64,000 nucleotides of DNA from DASSUW01 sp963803335 (GTDB lineage: Bacteria; Actinomycetota; Thermoleophilia; Solirubrobacterales; Solirubrobacteraceae), in contig CAWDME010000008.1 of the NCBI GenBank assembly GCA_963803335.1, forward strand, positions 186,001-250,000. The letters are read 5' to 3'. This document shows positions 22,054-30,627 of this stretch, in pieces. The notes beneath the pieces were generated by a model. It saw only the letters and a program-made list of their open reading frames with translations, was not told the origin of the DNA and did not search any database. Numbering within the stretch: position 1 is the stretch's first letter; every line of letters begins with the position of its first letter. Position numbers and translations under genes: made by a program.

Positions 22054-24192
22054 ATGGCCACCCTGGCGAGGATCGTGACCGGACGCCGCTCGAAGTGGCT
22101 TGTCCTCCTCGCGTGGATCGTCGCGGCGTTCGCGCTCGCGCCGCTCGGCCAGAAGCTCAGCGACGTCACCGACAACCGCACCGAGAGCTTCCTGCCGTCC
22201 GGCGCGGAGTCGACCGCGGCGCTGCGGGTGCAGGAGCAGCGGTTCGCCGGCGGGGAGACGGTCAGCGGCCTCGTCGTCTACCGCCGGCCGGGCGGCCTGC
22301 AGCCCGCCGACATGGACCGGATCAGCGCCGACGCCGCGCGCGCGTCGCACGCGCTCCCGGTCGTCGGCAAGCCGAGCGACCCGGTCTTCGCCCCCGGCCG
22401 CGACGTCGCCTACATGGCGGTCGCGCTCCCCGACGACAACGAGAAGCTCCCGCAGTGGGGCAAGGACCTGCGCGCGGCCGTGCACAGCGGCACGAGCCAC
22501 GGTCTCTCCGTCTACGTCACCGGCAGCCTCGGCTTCAACGCCGACTTCGAGGAGGTCTTCGGGAGCATCGACGGGAAGGTCCTCGGCGTCACGGTCCTGC
22601 TCGTCCTCGTGCTGCTCGGCCTGATCTACCGGTCGCCGCTGATCGCGCTGATCCCGCTGATCGTGGTCGGGTTCGCGTACAGCATCGCCCAGGGCTTCGT
22701 GTACCTGTACGGCAAGTCGGGCGGGACGGTGAGCGACAACGGCGCGACGATCCTCGTCGTCCTCATGTTCGGGGTGGGGACCGACTACTGCCTGTTGCTC
22801 GTGTCGCGCTACCGGGAGGAGCTGCACCGCTACGAGGACAAGCACGAGGCGATGGCGCGCGCGCTCCAGCGCGCCGGCCCGGCGATCCTCGCCAGCGGTC
22901 TGACCGTGGCGCTGACGATGCTCGTGCTGCTGCTCGCCACCGTCGGCAGCACGCACTCGCTCGGCCCGGTATCGGCGATCGGCGTGACGATCGCGTTCAC
23001 GGCCGGCCTCACGCTGCTGCCGGCGCTGCTGACGATCGCGGGCCGCCGCGGCTTCTGGCCGCGTCGCCGGCTCGTCGCCTACCAGCCGGAGTGGAGCGGG
23101 GAGGGCGAGCGCCAGGGAGTCTGGCGGCGGGTCGGCACGCGCGTGCTGCAGCGACCCGCGCTCGCGCTGGCGGTGACGGTCAGCCTGTTCAGCCTCGGCG
23201 CGCTCGGGCTGTTCGCCTACAAGGAGGACTACAGCGTCGACGGCTTCTTCAAGAAGCAGGCGGAAAGCGTGGACGGGTTCGACGTGCTGCGTGCGGCGTT
23301 GCCGGCCGGCGCGCTGGTACCCACCACGGCGCTCGTGGTCCGCGACGACGGGGCGGTCAGCGACGCCGATGTCGCCGCCGTCCGGAAGACCGCGTCGTCG
23401 TTCCGCGGCGTGGCGAGCGTGTCCGGCGGCGAGGACCGCGCGAAGGACGGCTCGGCGGCGCGGCTGACCGTGATCTTCTCCGACGACCCGTTCGACGCGT
23501 CCGCGCTCGACCGGGTGAAGGCGTTGCGCGAGCGATTGCACGCCGCCGCACCGCCGGGCACCCGCGTGCTCGTGGGCGATGGCAGCGCGGTGCAGGCGGA
23601 CTTCAACGACGCCGCGGCGCGCGACCTGCGCGTGATCATCCCGCTCGCGCTGCTGGTGATCTTCGTGATCCTGGCGATCCTGCTCGAGGCGGTGGTCGCG
23701 CCGCTGCTGCTGATCGCGTCGGTGGTGATCGGGTTCGTCGGCACGCTCGGGCTGTCGGTCTTCGTGTTCCGCATCGTGATCGGCGACGCCGGCGTGGACA
23801 ACTCGCTGCCCACGTACGCGTTCATCTTCCTCGTCGCGCTGGGGATCGACTACACGATCTTCCTGATGAGCCGCGTGCGCGAGGAGGCACGCCACCACGG
23901 CACGCGCGAGGGAACGTTGCGCGCGCTCGCCGCCACCGGGCCGGTCATCACGAGCGCCGGGATCATCCTGGCCGGCACGTTCTCGGTGCTGATGACGCTG
24001 CCTGTGACGTTCATCTTCGACCTCGGCTTCATGGTCGCGGTCGGCATCCTCCTCGACACGTTCGTGGTCCGGACGATCATGGTGCCGGCGCTGATCGAGC
24101 TCGTCGGCGACCGCGTCTGGTGGCCGTCCACCGCGAGCGGCGGCCGGCACGTGATGCACGACACCGAGTCGCCGGAGAAGGTCCACGCCTAG
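22054..24192 (+). CDS. MMPL-family RND transporter
   Basis: A 712-residue membrane protein. TM1 is KWLVLLAWIVAAFALA, followed by a periplasmic domain (about 30-165). A five- or six-helix bundle contains the MMPL signature GVGTDYCLLLVSRYREE, and a second half repeats the plan with GIDYTIFLMSRVREEARHHG. The layout matches MmpL/YdfJ transporters, which use proton flux to export lipids or hydrophobic compounds. The Asp and Tyr of both (G)xDY motifs are present. No cognate regulator or MmpS partner is adjacent. The C-terminal tail is short. Confidence 0.9.
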   Translation: MATLARIVTGRRSKWLVLLAWIVAAFALAPLGQKLSDVTDNRTESFLPSGAESTAALRVQEQRFAGGETVSGLVVYRRPGGLQPADMDRISADAARASHALPVVGKPSDPVFAPGRDVAYMAVALPDDNEKLPQWGKDLRAAVHSGTSHGLSVYVTGSLGFNADFEEVFGSIDGKVLGVTVLLVLVLLGLIYRSPLIALIPLIVVGFAYSIAQGFVYLYGKSGGTVSDNGATILVVLMFGVGTDYCLLLVSRYREELHRYEDKHEAMARALQRAGPAILASGLTVALTMLVLLLATVGSTHSLGPVSAIGVTIAFTAGLTLLPALLTIAGRRGFWPRRRLVAYQPEWSGEGERQGVWRRVGTRVLQRPALALAVTVSLFSLGALGLFAYKEDYSVDGFFKKQAESVDGFDVLRAALPAGALVPTTALVVRDDGAVSDADVAAVRKTASSFRGVASVSGGEDRAKDGSAARLTVIFSDDPFDASALDRVKALRERLHAAAPPGTRVLVGDGSAVQADFNDAAARDLRVIIPLALLVIFVILAILLEAVVAPLLLIASVVIGFVGTLGLSVFVFRIVIGDAGVDNSLPTYAFIFLVALGIDYTIFLMSRVREEARHHGTREGTLRALAATGPVITSAGIILAGTFSVLMTLPVTFIFDLGFMVAVGILLDTFVVRTIMVPALIELVGDRVWWPSTASGGRHVMHDTESPEKVHA

Positions 24193-24208
24193 CGGTTACG
24201 CTTGGCGC

Positions 24209-24478
24209 ATGTGCCGCAACATCCGCACCCTCTACAACTTCGAGCCGGCCGCGACCAGCGAAGAGGTCCAGGCCGCCGCCCTTCAGTACGTCCGCAAGAT
24301 CAGCGGCTTCACCAAGCCGTCGCAGGTCAACGAGGCGGCGTTCAACCGCGCGGTGCACGACATCGCGCACGCCTCGATGCACCTGCTCGCCGACCTGCAG
24401 ACGAACGCGCCGCCGAAGGACCGCGAGGTCGAGGCGGCCAAGCGCCGCGCCCGCGCCGCCGAGCGCTACGCCGCCTGA
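24209..24478 (+). CDS. DUF2277 family protein
   Basis: An 89-residue soluble protein beginning MCRNIRTLYNFEPAATSEEV, the hallmark of DUF2277, followed by ALQYVRKISGFTKPSQVNE and a basic C-terminal helix. The function of the family is unknown. A -10 box TACGCT (24197-24202) lies six bases before the ATG, so transcription probably begins at the start codon (leaderless). It stands alone between the MMPL and BNR-repeat genes. Confidence 0.9.
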   Translation: MCRNIRTLYNFEPAATSEEVQAAALQYVRKISGFTKPSQVNEAAFNRAVHDIAHASMHLLADLQTNAPPKDREVEAAKRRARAAERYAA

Positions 24479-24543
24479 GCACCGATGAGTTTCCGGCCGC
24501 CCGGCCGTCCTGACTCCATACGACACCGAGTCGAGGAGACGTC

Positions 24544-25614
24544 ATGCCGCGAGTAATGGTCCTAGCCGGGACGCGCAAGGGGTGCTTCGTGCTCGAGAGC
24601 GACGGCGAGCGCCGCGACTGGGAGGTGCGAGGCCCGTTCTGCGAGGGCTGGCCGGTCTACCACGCGATCCACGACGCGCAGACCGACACGATCTACGCGG
24701 CTGCGGCGAGCGAGTGGCACGGCGCGGCCGTCTGGCGCAGCGGCGACCGCGGCGAGACGTGGGAGCACTCCAGCGAAGGCCTCGCGTACGAGAACGGCCT
24801 CAAGCTCTCCAAGATCTCGGGTTTGAACGCCGCGCACGGGCGCCTGCTGGCCGGAGCCGAGGGCGTCGGCCTGTTCGAGAGCCGCGACGGCGCGCGCACC
24901 TGGACGCTCAAGACCACGCTCGACGGCCAGCCGGGCCGCGGCGACTGGAACGACCCGGGCAAGCAGCCGCCCGGCCACCTCGGCCTGCCGGGACTGCTCA
25001 GCCACCCCGACGACCCGGACCGCTACTGGGTGGTCGTGCAGGGCTACGGCATCTTCGAGACGACCGACGATGGCGGCACGTGGACGCCGCGCAACCGCGG
25101 CCTGCGCGCCGACTGGCCGCTCGAGAATCCCGAGATCGGCTACTGCGTCCACAAGCTGGTGATGGCGCCCGACAAGACGCGGCTGTACCAGCAGAACCAC
25201 GTTGGCGTGCACCGCAGCGACGACGCGGGCCACTCGTGGACGGAGATCACCGAGGGCCTGCCGAGCGAGTTCGGCTTCGCTGCCGTCGCGCACCCGCACG
25301 ATCGCGACAGCTTCTACGTGATCCCGCTCGACGCCGGCCACGGCCGCGTCATGCCCGAAGGCCACGCGGCGGTCTGGCGCACGAGCGATGCGGGCAACAG
25401 CTGGGAGCGGCTCGACCGCGGGCTGCCCGAGCGCGACGCCCACCTCGGCGTGCTGCGCGAGGGGATGGCGACCGACGGGCTCGAGGAGCCGGGCATCTAC
25501 TTCGGCACGAGCACCGGGCAGGTGTTCGCCAGCGCCGACGCGGGTGCCAGCTGGGCGGAGATCGCCGGCTATCTGCCGGGCGTCGCCTCGATCGAGGTCG
25601 CGGTGGTCGACTGA
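24544..25614 (+). CDS. BNR-repeat (sialidase/VPS10-like) beta-propeller protein
   Basis: A 356-residue protein with repeated Asp-box motifs: SGDRGETWEHS, SRDGARTWTL, TDDGGTWTP, SDDAGHSWTE, SDAGNSWERL, SADAGASWAE. These S/T-x-D-x-G-x-x-W boxes mark a beta-propeller as in exo-alpha-sialidases and Vps10-type proteins. There is no signal peptide, so it is probably cytosolic. A clear Shine-Dalgarno GAGGAG precedes the ATG. Its stop overlaps the start of a MoaD/ThiS-like gene, implying a joint function. Enzymatic activity is not evident. Confidence 0.82.
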   Translation: MPRVMVLAGTRKGCFVLESDGERRDWEVRGPFCEGWPVYHAIHDAQTDTIYAAAASEWHGAAVWRSGDRGETWEHSSEGLAYENGLKLSKISGLNAAHGRLLAGAEGVGLFESRDGARTWTLKTTLDGQPGRGDWNDPGKQPPGHLGLPGLLSHPDDPDRYWVVVQGYGIFETTDDGGTWTPRNRGLRADWPLENPEIGYCVHKLVMAPDKTRLYQQNHVGVHRSDDAGHSWTEITEGLPSEFGFAAVAHPHDRDSFYVIPLDAGHGRVMPEGHAAVWRTSDAGNSWERLDRGLPERDAHLGVLREGMATDGLEEPGIYFGTSTGQVFASADAGASWAEIAGYLPGVASIEVAVVD

Positions 25615-25877
25615 TGGCCGACCTGCGCCTGCCGCCCACGCTGCCGCCGCTGTTTCCCGGCCTGCCGCGGCAGCTCGACCTCGAGGCCGGCACCGTGGCG
25701 GAGGCGATCGAACGACTTGACGACCGCTGGCCCGGGCTGCGCGACCGGCTGTGCGAGCCGGGCCCCGTGTTACGACCGCATATCAACGTGTTCGTCGACT
25801 CCGAGCGGGCCGCGCTCGATACCGCGCTCGACGCGCGCTCGCGCGTGGACGTGATCGCGGCGATCAGCGGGGGTTGA
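25614..25877 (+). CDS. MoaD/ThiS-like ubiquitin-fold protein ending in Gly-Gly
   Basis: An 87-residue protein with the MoaD pattern: a variable first strand, the TVAEAIERLDDRWPGL helix, LRPHINVFVDSE, then VDVIAAISGG. The C-terminal diglycine is the residue pair that MoaD and ThiS need for adenylation and thiocarboxylation. The start overlaps the BNR-protein stop (TGATG), so they are made together. No MoaE, ThiG or E1-like gene is near, so an E1 encoded elsewhere would be required. Confidence 0.82.
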   Translation: MADLRLPPTLPPLFPGLPRQLDLEAGTVAEAIERLDDRWPGLRDRLCEPGPVLRPHINVFVDSERAALDTALDARSRVDVIAAISGG

Positions 25878-26211
25878 GCGCGGCGTACTCCCGCAGCACC
25901 TTCTTCGGCACGCACATCGCCCACGCGTCGAGCACAAGCTCCTGCATCTCGGGCACCTCGAGCTTCTCCATGCGCGCGCACACCCACTGGTAGCGCAGAT
26001 CGCCGCCGGTCGGCATCAGGAACTTCTCGGGGTCGGAGCTGACGAGCGCCTCGCGCCACTCGCGCGGGTGGCCGAAGCCCATGATCCCGTCGCGGTCGAT
26101 CGCCACGTAGACGATCCGACCCACGTACAGCTTGCGCTTGCCGCGCACCACGCCCTCGGTGCTGCGCGGGAGGGTGAGCCCGTACGCGAAGACGTCGTCT
26201 ACGGTGACCAG
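25864..26211 (-). CDS. MmcQ/YjbR-family protein (non-standard start)
   Basis: About 115 residues of MmcQ/YjbR type, a small DNA-binding-like fold: VTVDDVFAYGLTLPRSTEG, KLYVGRIVYVAIDRDG, and a helical C-terminus (LVLDAWAMCVPKKVLREYA). No ATG, GTG or TTG stands at the expected beginning. The only plausible initiator is CTG 26211, 13 bp inside the 3' end of the upstream gene, so initiation may depend on translational coupling. A longer frame upstream is Arg-rich shadow coding. The gene is convergent with and overlaps the MoaD-like gene by 14 bp. Confidence 0.72.
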   Translation of the reverse strand: MVTVDDVFAYGLTLPRSTEGVVRGKRKLYVGRIVYVAIDRDGIMGFGHPREWREALVSSDPEKFLMPTGGDLRYQWVCARMEKLEVPEMQELVLDAWAMCVPKKVLREYAALNPR

Positions 26212-26591
26212 GTCTCGCCCTCCCGGAGCGCCCGGAAGCGTAGCGCCGACCAGGTGTCGTCGACCGCGACCTGGCTGATCGGCCGCATCCCGTGCTCGGA
26301 GAGGATCGGCCACAGGCTGTCGCGGTTGACGTCGGTCCGGTTGCCCTTCGGGTAGACGACCCAGAAGGCGGCCGGCCGGTGGAGCGCCGCGTCGTCGTGC
26401 GCGTCGAGCACGGCACGGAGTGCCGCAGAGTCGTCGGCGAACACCAGCGCGGCGTCGGCGCCGGACGGGCCGTCGGTCTCGCGGACGCCGTCGGGCAGCG
26501 GATCGGCGAGCGCCAGTCGCGCAGGATCCGACGCCCACACCGTCGTGCCCGGCTTGATCAGCAGCTTCTCGGCGACGGTCTTGGTGCTCAT
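26199..26591 (-). CDS. DUF3052-like protein
   Basis: A 130-residue soluble protein starting MSTKTVAEKLLIKPGTTVW, followed by ADAALVFADD and FWVVYPKGNRTDVNRDSLWP, and ending in a VAVDDTWSALRFRALREGE strand. This fits the DUF3052-type family common in actinobacteria, whose role is unknown. ATG 26591 is chosen because homology starts there; an upstream in-frame ATG would read through the intergenic palindrome. It overlaps the MmcQ-like gene by 13 bp and forms a two-gene unit with it. Confidence 0.72.
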   Translation of the reverse strand: MSTKTVAEKLLIKPGTTVWASDPARLALADPLPDGVRETDGPSGADAALVFADDSAALRAVLDAHDDAALHRPAAFWVVYPKGNRTDVNRDSLWPILSEHGMRPISQVAVDDTWSALRFRALREGETWSP

Positions 26592-26619
26592 GGTGCACGC
26601 GCTAGCGTAGACGGCCGGA

Positions 26620-26649
26620 AATCCGGACTGGCAGGGGCCCGTCCGGATT
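26620..26649. promoter_or_regulatory. Inverted repeat upstream of the M6 protease remnant
   Basis: AATCCGGAC (26620-26628) and GTCCGGATT (26641-26649) are perfect 9-bp inverted repeats with a 12-base spacer. A GATAAA -10-like box follows at 26651-26656 and a GGGGAGG ribosome-binding site precedes ATG 26674. It may be an operator for the protease gene or for the divergent DUF3052-like gene. Confidence 0.45.
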
Positions 26650-26673
26650 GGATAAACGCGTCGGGGAGGCGCC

Positions 26674-28324
26674 ATGAGGAGAGTTACCGCCGGGCTTGGA
26701 AGCCTGGTACGACGTCTGGGATCGCAACGACTACGACCACGACGGCAACTTCAACGAGCCGGACGGGTACATCGACCACTTCCAGATCGTCCACGCCGGC
26801 GGCGACCAGGCCGACGGTGACCCCTACCAGGGCGAGGACGCCATCTGGTCGCACCGCTCGAAGGCCTACCCGCAGCTCAAGGGCCAGGTCGGCCCCGCCA
26901 GCAACAAGGACGGCGGCGTGCAGATCGGCAACACGGGCGTGTGGGTCGCCGACTACACGATGCAGCCGGAGAACGGCGGCGTGTCGGTGTTCGCGCACGA
27001 GTACGCGCATGACCTCGGTCTGCCGGACGAGTACGACACGGCGGCCGCGACGGGCACGCAGGAGAACGCGGTCAACTGGTGGTCGATCATGGCCCAGAGC
27101 CGCGTGTCCGCTGCCGGCGAGCCCGGCCTCGGCACCCGCGCCGCGGACTTCGGCGCCTGGGACAAGCTCCAGCTCGGCTGGCTCGACTACGAGGTCGTGC
27201 CGGCGGGCCAGACCAAGGCGCTCGATCTCGGCCCGCACGAGTACAACAGCGCGAAGGCGCAGGGCGTCGTCATGCCGCTGCCCAAGAAGGTCGTGACCAC
27301 CCAGCTCGGCGCGCCGCACGGCGGGAGCAACCAGTGGTGGTCGGGCCAGGGTGACGAGCGCGAGTCGACGCTGACGCGCTCGGTCACGCTCCCGGCGGGC
27401 AGCGCGACGCTCAGCTTCTGGGCGCGCTGGAACATCGAGGACTGCGGGCCCGACCCGTGCGACTACGCGTACGTGGAGGTCGACGACGGCAGCGGCTTCA
27501 AGCCGATCGCCGGCTCGATCACCAACGCGGCGGAGGGCAACGGCATCGACGGCTACCACCCGGACTGGACGCAGGCGACGTTCGACCTGTCGGCGTTCGC
27601 CGGCAAGACCGTGTCACTGCGCATCCGGTACACGACCGACCCGGCCCAGCAGGGCACGGACACGACGAAGCCGGCCGGCATCTTCGCCGACGACTTCACG
27701 CTGACCGCGGGCGGATCGACGGTGTTCACCGACGGTGCCGAGAGCGGCAACAACGGGTGGACGCCCGACAAGTTCGAGATCGTCGGGGCGTCGAAGTCGG
27801 TGGCCTACGACAACTACTACGTGGCGTCCAACCGCCAGTACGTGTCGTACGACCAGTACCTGAAGACGGGCCCGTACAACGCCGCCGATCGGGCGCGGCC
27901 GAACTGGTTCGAGCACTTCGCGTACCAGGACGGCCTGATCGTCTCGTACTGGAACACGCAGTACTCCGGCAACAACGAGAGCGTCCATCCGGGCGAGGGC
28001 GAGATCCTCGCGATCGACTCCCACCCGGACCCGATCTTCCGCCTCGACGGCGTGAAGTGGCGGCCGCGCATCCAGACCTACGATGCGCCGTTCTCGCTCG
28101 AGAAGGCGGACTCGTTCACGCTCCACATGCCGAACGGGCAGCCGAGCTACATCCGCGGCCAGGACGCTGTGCCGGTGTTCGACGACCGGCGCTCCTACTG
28201 GAACGCCCAGCAGCCGAACGTCGGCGTGAAGGTCCCGAACGCGGGCGTGCGGATCGCGGTGCAGAAGCAGGACGGCACCGCGATGCGCATCCGCATCAGC
28301 AACACGAAGCAGCCGGCGAACTAG
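26674..28324 (+). pseudogene. M6-type metalloprotease, 5' part deleted
   Basis: Promoter-like sequence, ribosome-binding site and ATG 26674 (MRRVTAGLGSL) look like the start of a secreted protein. After about 20 bases the homology jumps, in a different frame, to the middle of an M6/immune-inhibitor-A peptidase: WDRNDYDHDGNFNEPDGY, HEYAHDLGLPDEYD (zinc HExxH, near 26997), and two beta-rich C-terminal domains ending KQPAN. Signal peptide, propeptide and part of the catalytic domain are absent. The surviving 540 codons are clean, so the event is recent or an assembly fault. Confidence 0.75.
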
Positions 28325-28333
28325 ACCGTCACA

Positions 28334-28360
28334 GGGGCCGGGAGGTCAGCTCCCGGCCCC
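28334..28360. terminator. Bidirectional terminator hairpin
   Basis: GGGGCCGGGAG (28334-28344) and CTCCCGGCCCC (28350-28360) form an 11-bp perfect GC-only stem with a five-base loop. It sits between the M6 remnant and the convergent aldehyde dehydrogenase gene and includes the latter's stop codon. No U-tract follows, as usual in high-GC actinobacteria. Confidence 0.75.
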
Positions 28361-29794
28361 GATGACGATCGTCTGGATCTCCGTCAGCCGTTCCAGCGCG
28401 TGCCGCCCGCCGACGCGGCCGGTCCCGCTGTCGGTCCCCGCGCGGCCGCCGAACGGCAGGTGGTTCTCCCAGTAGTTGGTGGTCTCGTTGATGTTCACGA
28501 GGCCGGTGTGGACGGCGTCGGCGAACCGCAGGCCGTCCATCACGTCGCCGGTGAAGATCGCCGCCAGCAGGCCGTACGGCGAGGCGTTGGTGAGCTCGAT
28601 CGCCTGCTCCAGTGACGTGACCGGGACGATCGGCGCGACGGGGCCGAACGTTTCCTCGCGCGCCACCTCGCTGTCGGCGCTCACGCCGTCGAGGATCGTC
28701 GCCTGCCAGTACAGCGGCGTCGGGAAGCCGGCCTCGCGCGCGCCGCCGGACACCACGCGCGCGCCGCGCTCGACGGCGTCGCCGACGTGGGCGTCCATCT
28801 TCGCCGCCACCGGCTCGTTGTTGAGCGGCCCCATCGTCGTCTCGGCGGCGAACGGGTCGCCGAGCTTGACGCCGGCGGCGGTCTTGCCGGCCAGCTTCTC
28901 GACGAACTCGTCCCGCACGCGCTCGTCGACCAGGAGCCGCTCGCCCGCCGTGCAGCTCTGGCCCGCGCACAAGAAGCAGGCGGTGATCGCAGCCTCGGCG
29001 GCGGCGCCGACGTCCGCGCCGTCGAGCACGACCAGCGGCCCGTTGCCGCCCATCTCCAGCAGAAGCGTCTTGCCCGCGGCGCGCGCGGCGATGCGCCGCC
29101 CGGTGGCGGTCGAGCCGATGAAGCCGACCGCCGCCGTCCCCGGGTTCGCCACCAGCTCGTCACCGACCACCGGCCCGGGCCCGAGCACGAAGTTGAAGAC
29201 GCCGGGCGGGAGGTCGGCCTCCGCTACGCACTCCGCCAACAGTCCGGAGCAGACCGCCGTGCTCGGCGCCGGCGTCCACACGACGGTGTTGCCGGTCGCC
29301 AGCGCGGGCGCCACGATCTCGGCCGGCATCGTGTACGGCCAGTTCCACGGTGTCACCACGGCGACCACGCCGAGCGGGCGCCGCATCAGCAGCACGCGGG
29401 CGCCCGGCGTGGAGCTGTTGGGGATCGAGCCCTCGAGGCGGATGCCGTCCTCGGCCGCGGCGCGCCACATGGCGACCAGCTCGTCGACCTCGTCGTAGGA
29501 CTCGGCGTGCAGCGGCTTGCCCTGGTCGAGCGTGCACGCGCGCGCGAGCTCCTCGCGCCGGCGCTCGCACGCGTCGGCGACGCGGTGCAGCGCGGCAGCG
29601 CGGGCGAACGCGGTCTCCGCCGCCCATCCCGGGAACGCCTCCTGCGCGGCGGCGATCGCCAGCTGCGCGTCCTCCCGTTCGCCTTTGGCGACGGCGCCGA
29701 GGTCCTCGCCCGTGGCCGGGCTGAAGGCGCGGTCCTCGGCTCCGTCCAGCGCCGCGCGCCAGTCGCCGCCGACGAACATGCGGGTGAGCGTCAT
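28346..29794 (-). CDS. NAD(P)-dependent aldehyde dehydrogenase
   Basis: A 482-residue ALDH-superfamily enzyme that oxidises an aldehyde to its acid. Residues of the catalytic core are in place: Asn in TPWNWPYTMP, Glu in LLLEMGGNGP, nucleophilic Cys in CAGQSCTAGERL, and ETFGPVAPIVPV. Similarity is closest in pattern to succinate-semialdehyde/betaine-aldehyde-type enzymes. Its position at the edge of the choline/betaine region makes betaine aldehyde or a C1/C2 aldehyde plausible, but specificity is unproven. It shares a short AT-rich intergenic region with the divergent nucleotidyltransferase gene. Confidence 0.9.
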   Translation of the reverse strand: MTLTRMFVGGDWRAALDGAEDRAFSPATGEDLGAVAKGEREDAQLAIAAAQEAFPGWAAETAFARAAALHRVADACERRREELARACTLDQGKPLHAESYDEVDELVAMWRAAAEDGIRLEGSIPNSSTPGARVLLMRRPLGVVAVVTPWNWPYTMPAEIVAPALATGNTVVWTPAPSTAVCSGLLAECVAEADLPPGVFNFVLGPGPVVGDELVANPGTAAVGFIGSTATGRRIAARAAGKTLLLEMGGNGPLVVLDGADVGAAAEAAITACFLCAGQSCTAGERLLVDERVRDEFVEKLAGKTAAGVKLGDPFAAETTMGPLNNEPVAAKMDAHVGDAVERGARVVSGGAREAGFPTPLYWQATILDGVSADSEVAREETFGPVAPIVPVTSLEQAIELTNASPYGLLAAIFTGDVMDGLRFADAVHTGLVNINETTNYWENHLPFGGRAGTDSGTGRVGGRHALERLTEIQTIVIGAGS

Positions 29795-29814
29795 TCCGAG
29801 CCTCTCTGAAGCGC

Positions 29815-29842
29815 TTGACCGTGCCGGAAGCGACGATATATA
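29815..29842 (+). promoter_or_regulatory. Sigma70-like promoter for the NTase-phosphoesterase pair
   Basis: TTGACC (29815-29820) and TATATA (29837-29842) are separated by 16 bp, the best consensus-like promoter in this part of the window. ATG 29879 lies 36 bp downstream. The same TATATA stretch read on the minus strand (TTATATAT) could serve the aldehyde dehydrogenase gene. Confidence 0.65.
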
Positions 29843-29878
29843 AGTCGAATTCCAGTTGCATCCAAGGGTCAGTAGCCG

Positions 29879-30625
29879 ATGAGCGAGATCCTCGAGGACA
29901 TCGTCTCCGAGGGCGAGCGCTTGCTCGGGATGGCGTCCGCCCAGGGCGTGCCGCTGCGGCTCCTCGGAGGCGTCGCGGTGCGCATGAAGGCGCCGTCGGT
30001 CCCGCCCTCGCTCGACCGCGCGTACAAGGACATCGACTTCGCGGTGACGAAGAAGGGCGGCGGAGCGGCCGACAAGCTGCTCAAGTCAGCCGGCTACGAA
30101 CCGCACGTCGCCTTCAACGCCATGCACGCCAAGGAGCGCGGGCTGTACTACGACGAGTCCAACGGCCGCCAGGTCGACCTCTTCATCCAGTCGTTCCGCA
30201 TGTGCCACGAGATCCCGCTCGGCGATCGGCTCGAGGTCGAGTCCGACACCGTGCCGCTGGCGGAGCTGATGCTCACCAAGCTCCAGATCATCGAGGTCAA
30301 CGAGAAGGACATCCGCGACACGGTGCTGCTCTTCCACGGGCACCCGATCGCGGACACCGACGACGGCGCGGTCAACGGCGCGCACATCGCCAAGCTGTGC
30401 GCCGAGGACTGGGGACTGTGGCGCACGATCTCGGCGAACCTCGAGCGCTGCCGCGGCCACGTCGGCGACTACGAGCTCCCCGCTGACGACCGGGAGCGCA
30501 TCGAGGCGCGGTTCGACCAGTTGCTGCAGCGCATCGAGGACGAGCCCAAGAGCCGCGGCTGGCGGCGGCGGGCGAAGGTCGGCGATCGCAAGCGCTGGTA
30601 CGAGCTGCCGGAGGAGGTCGAGTAG
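29879..30625 (+). CDS. Nucleotidyltransferase-fold protein (AbiEii/MNT-like)
   Basis: A 248-residue protein with the minimal nucleotidyltransferase signature: LLGGVAVRMKA followed by YKDIDFAV (G-G ... D-x-D). A third acidic position fits RQVDLFIQSF and ELMLTKLQI is the helix typical of AbiEii-type proteins. The C-terminus is basic (SRGWRRRAKVGDRKRWYELP). It is followed two bases later by a metallophosphoesterase gene, so the two are made together. Possible roles are nucleotide transfer to RNA, protein or a small molecule, reversed by the phosphoesterase. It lacks the partner antitoxin expected of an AbiE system. Confidence 0.72.
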   Translation: MSEILEDIVSEGERLLGMASAQGVPLRLLGGVAVRMKAPSVPPSLDRAYKDIDFAVTKKGGGAADKLLKSAGYEPHVAFNAMHAKERGLYYDESNGRQVDLFIQSFRMCHEIPLGDRLEVESDTVPLAELMLTKLQIIEVNEKDIRDTVLLFHGHPIADTDDGAVNGAHIAKLCAEDWGLWRTISANLERCRGHVGDYELPADDRERIEARFDQLLQRIEDEPKSRGWRRRAKVGDRKRWYELPEEVE

Positions 30626-30627
30626 CA

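Noticed and set aside
22018..24186. Open minus-strand frame across the MMPL gene
   Set aside because: No recognisable fold and His/Arg/Glu-rich shadow composition; the plus-strand MMPL protein is unmistakable.
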